The position numbers and the translations under genes were made by a program. A stretch of 64,000 nt of DNA from Pholiota molesta (taxonomy: Eukaryota > Basidiomycota > Agaricomycetes > Agaricales > Strophariaceae): positions 1,240,001-1,304,000 of the forward strand of contig JACGCK010000004.1 of NCBI GenBank assembly GCA_014925825.1. The letters run 5' to 3'. Below are positions 1 through 10,564 of this stretch, in pieces. A model generated the notes under the pieces. The model made no database searches. It was not told where the DNA came from and was given only the letters and a program-made list of their open reading frames with translations. Positions within the stretch are counted from its first letter, which is position 1; every line of letters starts with the position of its first letter.

Positions 1-1465
1 ATGGAAAGATAAGGGAAAGGCTACAAAAAACGAAGAAAACGACATACGCGAGAGGGAGCTTCATCGTCAAGATCTTCAGGTTCCTCCTCAGTAGTGACGG
101 GCATGAGACCTTCCAACATAGCAGGAGCCAAGTTCTGGCTTTGAATTTTGGATTTTTTGCTGAAACAAAAGATGAGTGAAATTCGATCGCGAATTATACA
201 AGTGGCTTACTATTGAACGGTCCAGTTCAAGGCGTTCAGAGCAAGGACGCGCAGTTCGTTTTCAAAGGCACGGTTGGCACCGCAGTGGAGGAGGAATTGC
301 ACCAATTCGGGAATGTGCTTGCCAAGGATAGGCACTTCCTAAGTAGAGATATGAGGAGAAGTATCCCATCAACAGATAAAAGGACATACAAGGATAAGGA
401 GAGTCTCCAAGACGTCAAACAGCTGTCTGGCGCCAGCTTCATTACCGGCTTCAACGGCCTGACCAATGACCTGAATCATGGATGGGAGGAAAGCTTGGAA
501 GGATTTCTAGTAGATAAAGACTAAGTGATCTGTCGAATACTGATACAAAATTGACTCACAAGCTCGACCTTGTCGTCCGAGTCAATGAATTGAGCGATGA
601 CACCAAGAGACCTACAAATGATGTTATAACATATGACATCGCAAATACTAAGGTTAATTTACCTGACGGTGGTAATGCGAACTTCGATACTCTCAGGATC
701 GACGAGAAGTCTTCCGAAAAGCTCAAAGAGACCAGACATATGTGACTGGAAGCCTTCGACGATGCTTTCAAGGACAGTAAACAGGATGAAAGATCCAACT
801 TCGCGATGGGCAACATTCGGCGAGGTAGAGGTTTGTTGGAGGAAAGGGAGAAGCTGATTCCAAGTTCCTTGAGGAACTTCGATAGTGGCAATGGCAGCAA
901 TCACGCGTGCAGTTGAATGGCGGACGAGATTGCTGGACAAAGATCGCGATATTAGAGGACGAAATGAGTCAGGATACGAGTTGGCTTACTTGGCTTCGAC
1001 CAGGATGAACTCGGGCAGCTTAGCCTTGATCTCTTCGCGCTCATTTTGGGGGAGGAGAGTCCAGAGGCTTCCGCTGTTTTGGGAGACGCGTTTTCGCAGT
1101 TCAACAGCAGCGAGTTGACGAACCTTGAATGTGTCAGTCGGATTAGAGCCTGTATCGTCCGATCATGACTCACAGAGAATTCAGGAGAGCTTGCGAGGAT
1201 GCTTGCAAGGGCAGAGATGCAAGCAGGGTTCTTGTAGAACTCCTGGTTGAGCTGGGCAGTCGCCTAGATGGTCTGAGGGTAAGTCAAAGATCACAATGAA
1301 AAGGAAATCGTGTTCGTGCAGCTTTCAAAAGGGAGGTATCATTGGATGTGGTCTGGAGAAGGAGATTGTGCAAGGACTGAACGAAATTGGGCTAGATAAA
1401 AAGCGAGATAAAGATCAGAGATCGCGAACAGACGCAGATTTGGGCGAGAGGGACATACATCCATC
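1..1465 (-). CDS. KAP123: Importin beta family karyopherin, Kap123/importin-4 type (5' part)
   Basis: Nuclear import receptor that carries ribosomal proteins and histones through the nuclear pore. The minus strand reads as N-terminal HEAT repeats. After a two-codon first exon (ATG GAT at 1465-1460), exon 2 gives PNFVQSLHNLLLQTTSND, and later exons give QLNQEFYKNPACISALAS, LVRHSTARVIAAIATIE, HREVGSFILFTVLES, EVPILGKHIPELVQFLL and ELRVLALNALNWTVQ, all characteristic of Kap123/importin-4. Introns are short, for example GTATGT from 1459 and one ending at the acidic EEEPEDLDDEA block near position 70. The gene runs off the left edge, so only about the first third of the roughly 1,050-residue family length is present. 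One intron (1264-1319) appears to be GC-AG. Family identity is secure; the exact exon borders are inferred by eye. Confidence 0.85.
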
Positions 1466-3699
1466 TCTGCGGACACTCTGCGGCGGATGGAAGGGGGGGA
1501 GAGGATAGATGATGAGGGGAGGATGAAGAGGAGCGAACTGATCAAAGCTGCAAACACAATTTTTTTGGTCGGCGTTGCCCGAGCCATCTTTCCTAATCGG
1601 GACGTGCCACGCTTTGCCGCAACACGTACTTGCACCAAACCCGTCATCTTCCTTTCCCTTGTTCATATCGCCCTACAATCGCTCGTCAATCACTGATATC
1701 GTATACCATTTTTCCTGCACTGTACTGCACCACCTCGTTATCGTGCAAAAATCGTCTCCTTTTTCATGACTCCTTTCACATGCCTGTTAACGGATCCAGA
1801 GACTTGAGGCCTGCATCAGGGACTTGCCCTTAGCCCTTATACCCATTGCCAAGCGCGGAGATTTTTTATTACCTGTACTGTGTATTCATGCTGGGCGTCG
1901 CATCCGAGAACCGAATTCACCATCAGCCCCAGGGATGATCACGTGTATATTTACTGGAACACTTTCCAAGTCTCGACTCTCGACTCTCGACCGTCACCCA
2001 GCGTCCTTGGGAAGGTTCAAAGACATCGTCGTTAACGTTAAAGTCCGACTTTCTTCCCAGTCAACCCATTCTTCTCATTTACCTCTGGGCGCTGGTTATC
2101 TAACAGCGACGCACACCGCAAAGCCCATTACCGTGACGCTCTTCGACGTGGATGGCTTGAACATATGGCATCCAGGACGATAGGCTCGCAGGTATCTAAC
2201 CCATCTGTCGTCTCGTTTTCGGAAAAGAAACCCAGCGCGGACTGTGATGAACGGGTCCGCATGGACTGGGGCCAGATCGACATGTAATGCTGGGCTGCAC
2301 CATCCTCCCTGACTAGCAGGACATGTGCTATGGTGCGCCTGTCATATAAGTTGTCTCTCTCTGCTTCAGGCCTCTAAATTGTCCATACAATGCGCGCTGC
2401 ATCGCCTCTTCATGAACTATCACAGAGGATGGGCGCCTTGAAATTTCTATATCAGACCGCACTTGCGAATATATGACTCATTTTCCCATCTCGATTGTGG
2501 GGAATCTGGGAGACTGTCAGGCCACAGAGAATGGGTTATACAATCATCTGTGGCTAGTCAGCGACGTGTCATGCTTGGCCGCATTATCAGCCATGCCCAC
2601 CAAACGGGGCGTATGCGATAATGCGTCTATCATGACCTTCGTTATGCTCGCTACAGATCAGTATGAACGAACTCCCCTATCTGCGGCCTGCATGACTCAT
2701 CCTTCCACATTCAATCTCCCATGACATAGCATATCCGCGGAACCAAATTGCGCCCCGAGTTGATTACCTGGAAATCTAATGACGAATCGCGGGTCGTGGT
2801 CATGTTGAGCCTTGAGGGCGCGCGCACACATTCTTTCGATGTGTAGGGCGGGGCGCTTGCTAATGCGGCGAGTCCTGCCACACAGGATGCCTTGAGCATA
2901 GCATGCGATAGTCCGCGCTATTCAATCCCATAAAAAAATCCCTCATTTTTCCAACATGTAACAGGCTGCTCGGCCAGATTTTTGGGAGGACGAATGTGCT
3001 AGCCCGGCGGAAGTGTACCATGGTCCATGTGCGTATGCGTTTTCTTCCTGCTCCGATATTTATTCTGAAAATTTACATCACGAAACAGGGTCTTCTGCTC
3101 TATGTTCAGTATTGCAATGCGAGAGCAGAACCGTTTCGATCGCTATGCGAAGCCATGTGAAATGTCAGTGTACTTGGAGAACGGGACTTCTGCCTTTTAG
3201 CTGGGCTCGGGAGACTGCGGCTACTGAATGCTGATATTTTTTTAGAAAACTGTATCAAAAGCCCTGGCAACATTGGAATGAGATCGCCCATACGCAGCCT
3301 CCCTAATTTCACACTTGAGTGCGGTTACTGGTCAGAGCATTGCGCGCGCGGCTTTGGATATGAGGATGTGGCGGGAGGAGCGACCGAAAGAGAGTTGTGA
3401 AACTGCTGCAGGACGAATGGTCAAGGCGATTCTGTGGCCCTATCGAGATACGCTCACTGATAATTCCCGTTACTCATTTTTTACCTCCACTAGTTCATAG
3501 CTAACTTGTAACTTAAAGCCTAAAACCTGATAAATTCTGAGACGCGTGCACGCGATGTTGTGGTGTGTTGACGCAGTGTGATCTGCATCCGGGGGTAGTG
3601 CGCTCGCCCAACCTGCATGTCCTTCAAGTTGTCGTGAACTCGCTGGCCGACCAGTCCTCCGGCTCGTAGTATACGCTTTCCCGCCCAACACAAGATCCT
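1466..3699. other. Divergent intergenic region, no gene seen
   Basis: This spacer lies between the karyopherin (leftward) and the Axl2-like gene (rightward). Open frames here are short, lack conserved motifs and mostly begin with non-ATG codons. It holds a CACGTG E-box at 1940-1945 in the context GATCACGTGT and a small CTCGACT tandem repeat at 1971-1990. Just before the Axl2-like start the sequence is moderately pyrimidine-rich. Confidence 0.6.
1971..1990. repeat. Short CTCGACT tandem repeat
   Basis: Almost three consecutive copies of a 7-base CTCGACT-type unit, 26-45 bases to the right of the CACGTG at 1940. Too short to call a mobile element; possibly promoter-associated. Confidence 0.5.
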
Positions 3700-6600
3700 A
3701 TGACTTTCGTTCTTTTATATTTCCTCGCCCTTTTCTCCGCTTCTTTCTTTGCCCCTGCCCTTGCCGCGCCCTCCTCTTCCTCCTCCTCACCCTCGGTTTC
3801 CGTCCAAAATTCGCTGGACGACCAGCTGCCTATGGTAGCCCGAGTCAACCAGCCGTACTCCTGGACTTTCGCGTCTGACACTTTTTATTCGACGGACGGC
3901 GCCCTGACGTACACGACCTCGGCGCTCCCCACATGGCTGACGTTCGACGCGGGCGCGCAGACGTTCCGCGGCACACCCACCGCAGACGACAAGGGCTACC
4001 CAGAGATCACGGTGACCGCACACGCGACGGGGTCCTCGACGTCCTCGCGCTTCACGATCTGCGTCACCGACGACCCCGCGCCGACGCTCAACCGCCCCGT
4101 CGCGGACCAGTTTGCGGCGAACAGCACCTCGCTCTCGTCGATCTTCTTCCTGCGGCAGAGCTCTGCGCTGTTTCGCGGCGGGTCCGACGCGCCGCCGACG
4201 CTGCGCGTTCCCCGCAAGTGGTCGTTCAGCATCGGCCTAGAGTACGATACATTCATCGACCCCGCGGGGCGGGATGTGTACTACGAGCTAAGGCTGGCGA
4301 ATGGGTCGTGCATCCCTGACTATCTGGTGTGGAATTCCAAGACGGTCACGCTGGATGGCGTGGTGCCTCCGCCGGAGGAGGTGCCGCAGCCTCTGTTGCT
4401 CTCGTTTAATCTGCATGCGTCTGATCAGGAGGGGTATACGGCTGTGACGATACCCTTCTCTGTGGTGCTGGCTGATCATGAACTCTCTATGACGAACCCG
4501 TCGCTGCCAACGATTAATATCACAGCGGGAAACGAGTTTACGGTCTCTCTCTTGTCTCCGGCGGACTTTACAGGCGTCATGGTCGACGGGCAGGATATAC
4601 AGCCCTCGAATATCTCATCGCTAGATATTGACGTTTCTGGTTATAGCTGGCTGCACTACGATGCTCCGAGTCGGACGCTTTCTGGTACTCCAGACAATAC
4701 CACGGGTTCTAATCCTACACTTCCAGTTAATCTGACAACAATATTCAATCAGTCTATCCAGACACACGTTTCTTTGGCGGTTGTAGAGCCTTATTTTGTC
4801 CTACCGGTGTTGCCTTCGCTGAATGTCTCCAAAGGTGATGAAGTACTATTCACACTCTCGGAGTGGTTCTCTCTTTCCGCTGCGAGCACTGGCTATAATG
4901 AGACGGTCATCTCTGTGACGTTTGAACCTATTACGGCTGCGAATTTTATGCACTATGACCAGGCTAGTACCAATTTGACTGGCTCAATTCCTAGTGACTA
5001 CGACTCCACCATGGACCACATCGCAGCGATTTTCACAGCCTATTCGAAAATCACACACTCCACTTCACATACAGGTGTGGACGTCTATGTCCCTGGTACG
5101 GGTAACACAAAGTCCTTGGCGCCTTCCTATCCCAACGACCTCGCCACGGAGGCGCACAGAAAGCTCGTGCTCGGCCTCGTCCTCACATTCGGAACCATCG
5201 GCACGCTGTGTCTCCTCACAGGTATTTTTGCGGTCGTGCGGCGCTGTGCGCGCGTGGCCGACACCGCGCTGGTCGGCGAGGAGGGGCAGGCCGCGTGGAG
5301 CGAGAAGGATAGGCGGTGGTACGGGTTGACCCTCAGCCCAGGCCGGACGAGGGTCGTCGAGCGCGCCGACGCGAAAACGATGTACAATGTGCAGCCGCCG
5401 CAGACGCCGCCCCCGCATCGGTCGGGGGTGTCCTCCCTGGGCACGCAGGAGGGCCAGCCCATGCCCACCGAGCTCGGCCTGGATCTGCGCCGCGTCTCGG
5501 AGCGCAGCCAGCAGGAGGAGTACGAGAAGGACCACCCGCACCACCGCCACTACGAGGTCGAGGTCGGCGGCGTGATGAGCAAGAAGGAGTTCCTGTCGCG
5601 CATCAAGGACACCGTGCGGCAGGTCAGCGACAAGTACGCGGCGTCGCGGCGGGGCCGCCACCCGGACCAGCCGCACAGCCAGCCCACCGCCCGGCTGGTC
5701 ATCGGCAAGCCCATTCTCGTCGCGTCGACGCGGCCCATGCCGCTGACCACGGATTCGGGCGCGAGCTTGATGGGCGTCGCCAGTACGCCTGGGGTGTACA
5801 ACTCCTCGAACCTGGGCGACGAGTCCGTGCTGCCGCTGAGCCGGCCGACCAGCACGTTTTTGACCGGGTCGCCGTCGGCGTCCACGGGGGAGCATTCGAT
5901 CCCGCGCAGACGGGCGGATTTCGGGGCGCCGCGGAATCTTGCGCAGGTGCATTTCGGGGACGGGCTGTTGGTGCGACAGGTCTCGAACGGGTCAATGGGG
6001 TGAGTTTTGTTCGTGTTCGAAGAAGTTCGGGGAAATTGCTGATGTTTGGCTCTGTTCTAGAGGGACTAGCTTTCAGAGCGGGCTCTCGGGCGAAGGCGAG
6101 TCCGTGATAGCGGAGATGTCCATGGGCCCCGCGACGAAGCCCCGCCTGGTCCCGTTCACGCCCTCCACCCGCGTGCCCGTGCCGCAGGCCATCGGCGCAC
6201 CCAGCCCGCAAGACGGGCCTGGCTTTGCGGCGAACAGGATCACCAGCCAGCGCGCCAAGGTGTGCAAGGTCGACCCCAAGGACGCGGTCAACGAGATGGG
6301 CGCGGCGGCGGTGGGGTCCAGCACGACGGCGGACGAGCTCTCGATGGGCATGCACTACGTGCGCTCGCTCGGCGCGGACCAGCTCACGGTGCAGCGCGCC
6401 ATCGCGGCGGGCGGCGGGCCGTCGCCGGTGTCGTCCTCGAACCAGCGCTCGTCGTTCACGTCGCTGGAGTCGTCCGGGAAGTCGGGCGATGTGGAGCAGG
6501 TGATGAAGGTGCTGCTGCGGGCCGGGGAGAGGTTCAAGTTCCGCGTGCCAGTGCCTGCGGTGGAGGGCGCGAAGAGCAAAGGGTACTACGTGAGGTTGAT

Positions 6601-6784
6601 GGGCGGGCAGGCGCTGCCCAAGTTTATTTATCCTGATCTGAATGGGATCGGCAGCAAGGGGGTGCTAGAGCTGTCCGGAGTGCCGACGTTCCGTGATATC
6701 GGGGAAGTCACGGTTGGCGTGTATGCGGACAAGGATGGGACGTGCGTGTCGAGCGTGATAATTGAGGTTGTTGGGAAGCGGTGA
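3700..6784 (+). CDS. AXL2: Axl2-like cadherin-domain membrane protein (cell polarity)
   Basis: Two exons (3700-5999 and 6061-6784) joined by a GTGAGT..CTAG intron encode 1,007 residues with no frame break. Residues 1-22 form a signal peptide ending at ALA-AP. The lumenal part carries dystroglycan/cadherin-like (CADG) repeats, the first with the hallmark LPTWLTFDAGAQTFRGTP, plus many N-glycosylation sites. A single membrane helix (KLVLGLVLTFGTIGTLCLL) lies near residues 487-510 and is followed by an arginine-rich stop-transfer stretch. The roughly 490-residue cytoplasmic tail is Pro/Ser/Arg-rich and ends in a compact region (LRAGERFKFRVPVP to SSVIIEVVGKR) that resembles another immunoglobulin-like fold. 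In yeast Axl2 marks bud sites and works with septins; a role in polarity or septation is inferred here. Length and architecture match basidiomycete Axl2 homologues, which are larger than the yeast protein. Confidence 0.85.
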
Positions 6785-7178
6785 ATTTGAAAAGGTCTAG
6801 AAAGTAAATGTATCCGTATTTCAGGTGTCCGTGTCATATTTCTTGTAAGAACAGCCTATTTTCCTCTCTTCTTGTCTTTTAACCACATTACCTGTACTAC
6901 ACTTACGTTCATTGATGATTTGCTGTAATATTAATATCAACGTTCCACTTTTTTTTGCGAATGGGCGGGGGGCAATGGAGATTCAGCAAAAGAGGTAATA
7001 TAATAAGAAAGCTTTTACAGTAGCCACGTAGCTATGATGCGTCTGGAATGTTCTCCTTCTCCCGATGTAATAATCTCCCCTTGACATGTCCGATGCAAGC
7101 TATGAAAATTGTCCGTGGACCCAAAAATCCCGCTGCAGCGGCGTTCTCCTCTGAAATGAAGGGTATACAAAGGTATAT
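6785..7178. other. Convergent 3' intergenic spacer
   Basis: AT-rich spacer between the 3' ends of the Axl2-like gene and the dynein light chain gene. It contains T- and A-rich stretches suited to 3' end formation and no open frame with recognisable content. Confidence 0.5.
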
Positions 7179-7690
7179 TTATGACTTCCAGATGAGGATG
7201 GCAAGAGTGCCGACGTAGAAGTAGATGAAGTGTTTGGTTTCTGTAGAGAAAAACATGCCATGAGCAAAAAAGAACGAGTCACGGTATATTTTTAGATTCG
7301 TGGCAGGTAGAAGACACCAGCACGACAGCGAGCATCCGGAAGACGAAAACACGCGCCCGCGGACGCGTTTTCTGGTGCGATTTGGGGCGATGTTGGGGCA
7401 CGAGGGGGTGCAGAGATGGACATACCGTGGGTAACATAGCTGCCAAAGTTCTTGCCCACGACGACGTGCCATGTAGGGCCATGTCGTCGGTCAAACTCCT
7501 TCTTGATCTGGGCGGCAATATCCTTCTCGATGTTGTATTTCTCGAGGGCGGCAGACGCGATGTCGACGCTCTCCTGTTGCATCTCTTCGCTCATGTCCAC
7601 ATTTTTTATGATGGCTTTGGGCGCTGCGCCCGTGAGCGCGACGGCAGAGATCGTCTCGGTGGCAGATGGGGCGTCCATTTTGGCTGGCAT
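7179..7690 (-). CDS. DYN2: Dynein light chain LC8
   Basis: Small dimeric hub protein of cytoplasmic dynein and nuclear pore or autophagy complexes. Exon 1 (7690-7426) and exon 2 (7240-7179) are separated by a 185-nt GTATGT..ACAG intron and encode 108 residues. After a roughly 20-residue N-terminal extension the core is nearly invariant: [13 protein letters not shown] (here [19 protein letters not shown]), [35 protein letters not shown], and [20 protein letters not shown] at the C terminus. The start at 7690 is the first in-frame ATG; a second ATG four codons on is possible. The frame is intact. A CACGTG box lies 63 bases upstream. Confidence 0.95.
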
Positions 7691-10564
7691 AAGATGGGAG
7701 ATGGGTGTTGTGGAGAGAGTCAGAGCTGCAGTGGTATTTGAGAGGGGGCGAGCACGTGGCCCCAGGGTCGTGTGGCTGGAATCGTCCGACGGCCGACCAT
7801 CTCAGCGCCGCCCCCATCCATGTGTGTTTCCTCATGGTCAACAACACCCATTCTTACACCCTGTCACAGAACTCAAAATTAGATCCTCATACATATACAC
7901 GCAGGCACCGTGGTCTCCGTGTCGTCATCGCTTATCCGGCGCATATTTCGGAAAAAACGCGGACTCTGCGTTGTTTTTCATATCTTAAAAATGCGCGCTA
8001 AACTCGTGCATCACATTTATATCGCCAACAAGCTTTCCAATACTCCAAGTCTTCATTTTGTTTTGATATTATGCTTGTGGCGTGCTTGAACCAGGCCGGA
8101 CATGCTGATCTCGGACGGACACTAATCTTGGGCTGGAGATACTTCGTCGAAGATTGATAACGGAAATATACTTCATGGCTTCCCGCTGGAGACTCCGTCT
8201 TGCTGCACGCTGCGCCCATCGAGAACACCGCATGTTTACGGCGTGCTTCGATCTTTACTTAGCTCTCAAGTCTAAATCGACGTATTCAATCACTACAAAT
8301 CTCCTTGCTAAGTGGTCCAGGGTAGCAGCCAAAACTCCGCAAGACCAACGCAAGACAGACAACCGCTCTGTCAAATCATTCAAATTCGATGCACATGCAC
8401 CTTATTCATCTATTCAGCGCTGACGAGAAGGAAATGATAGATGTGCGTAATCAAATCTTTGGGGACGCGTTCCATACTTAGCCGGCGAAGCTGCATGCCC
8501 CACCTGTGCCCACCACGCACGGGGCCTCCGATCCGTTGCCAAATATAAATGGGCGCCTCTGTCCCACCCATACATCGAAAGGGGCGATGGGTAGAGGGTA
8601 GCTCCTAACTTGATCTTGTTTCTAGCTCAAGCAGATGGGCCAGATGCGTGTGCTGTGTGGCGCGCTGTGGTTCCCCTCCCACCGAATGTTGATGGGCCCG
8701 CGTGCGCGCTAAGACTTGCTTCCCACTGCGCGAGAATTTGCGCCTGGGTGCGTGAAAATTCGACCGAGAGGACGGCCGCCAACATATACGCTGCGGGCGC
8801 CGAACATGTGCACTGTGGGCGTGTACACAATTTGACCGCCCTGCAGTGTGCGCGACGGCTGACTCGCATCTCAAGCACAACGTAATTATGCATCTAAGGC
8901 GGCTCATCGCCCTGTTCATTCCCTCGCGATGACTTCGCTTGCTTATAAATGTCTTCATCATTCAGATCTCAGTCTCCGCGTGTATCAACTATCTTAAGCT
9001 TGCCTAGTAGTGTCCAGATTGCCCAGCACCTTCAACAAATGGTCTTTGTATGTGACGTTGTCAGTGCCGCCGGCCTCGGATGATACAAAATATAGAAATT
9101 GCTCTCGACTTTCCTGCAGTTGGACAAGGGTGGAAATAAATGTCAGAAGATGGTGTTTATGGATTGTTATGGAAGTAATTAGGTCTTGGCGATGCCTGCG
9201 AAGGTACCATATCATTCTACTTCTTACGAAATTTCTTCACAGCAGAATCCATAACCCATATGCTCTTCCTGATATCTGTACTGTAGGATTCCGCACTGAG
9301 GCTTCCGCAGTCTCCTGACCGACCTTCTCTCAAAATGTAGACCATGATGGGAAAGATGAACCTGAAAGAAACGTTCGATACATGGAAATAGCTCTGATGC
9401 ATTTCCCTTACTTGGTATGTTGACCATACAACACCTTTGAATAATTGCGTATTGATGTCAAACGAAAGCCACTGTTGCCCCGTTACAAGTGGGTGCGCGA
9501 ACGTGCGGAAATAGATGAAGACTGGTGGCGCGCAGGCTGCAGCTTACCCCATGCAAGGACTCAGCAGACCCATGAATCCATATTACTCCCATGGCAGTGC
9601 TTGTTCCATGTGCACTCTCCTGCCTCATGGACCCTCAATCATTTAATATGCAGAAAATGGTCAAATCGCACATTGTCAAAACGTGCGAATGAGCTCATGA
9701 ATGAAGATAGCCTGCAAACCCAAGATGCTTCAAGACAATCACATTGCTAATTTAATGTCTGCGTATCTGAAGGCATACTAATATTATGTATTCAAACGAT
9801 GTTCAGTACTTCAAGACCAATGATACAGCTTGATGTGCATCACATACCACTCTTTTACCAATCGCTTAAATCCATTAAAATAGTATCTATTCAAAACGCT
9901 ATTACCGTTAACATCACTATATATAAATTGGGGCGTAGGTCAAGCAGAAGGTACCCCTGAGAGGGATGTCGCTAATGTGAGTTCCCCTGCATTGATGTCG
10001 TGGATTTGGTGAGGGTCGATGTATTCGCCATCTCATCGGCGGACTTCAAGGGTGTGGAGGAATCGTTAAATCCGATCCTGTTGCCAATGGGCTGGATCGC
10101 AGTGTGAATAGAATTCCGAGTCCACGCACCTCTCTAGGTCGTCTGACCATCTAGAGACTCTCTAGCAACAACGACGAACAACTGATTGTGAGAAGAGCGC
10201 GCCTTGATGAGCAGTCGATGTAAATTTGGAAATCTAGAGGTTATTCTGTTCTTGCGCCATGAGGATGTGCTGCGCGATTGTAGTTTATCACAGATGAATA
10301 TCATGTCTTTATTTTATGTTCAGCATCCGAAGTACCACGTTCTGGCTCTACTTCTTGTACATAGTTCGGGCAAAAAGGCGCCTTGCCGGGCGACCCTGCA
10401 TTATGAGGCGCAACTTCCCTTTTCTGGATGTACAAGTACCTTTTTGGGCAATCTTGCCCGACTTACGGGATCTATTCTGGTGTCGGCTATCCAAGGCTCA
10501 AAACTCAACACGCAAAGGTGTCGATAAATGAAATTTTACCGAATATTCGTAGGCTACACTGAAA
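7691..10564. other. Gene-poor region with possible decayed coding remnant
   Basis: About 2.9 kb with no gene that can be supported. TATA-like boxes occur near 8546, 8943 and 9917 without a convincing gene next to them. On the minus strand between about 9540 and 8994 there is a patch of frames that looks coding-like: roughly 110 codons without a stop, then SFRFIFPIMVYILREG (part of the same stretch), then LVQLQESREQFLYFVSSE in another frame. A GTAAGG..TTTCAG intron-like stretch of about 55 nt sits within it. The domain is not recognised; it may be a decayed gene or an unannotated one with frame errors. The rest reads as ordinary spacer. Confidence 0.35.
7753..7758. promoter_or_regulatory. CACGTG E-box upstream of LC8
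   Basis: Palindromic CACGTG about 63 bases upstream of the LC8 start codon. The same hexamer recurs near many other starts in this window. A bHLH factor of the Cbf1/USF type is the usual reader; binding here is inferred. Confidence 0.4.

Noticed and set aside
1824..2183. 119-codon frame in the first intergenic region
   Set aside because: No similarity, no intron context and no motif; likely chance.
5065..5952. 295-codon antisense frame in the Axl2-like gene
   Set aside because: Arises from GC-rich third positions of the sense gene; Arg/Ala-rich with no domain.
7452..7988. 178-codon plus-strand frame over LC8
   Set aside because: Antisense to the well-supported LC8 exons, no conserved motifs.
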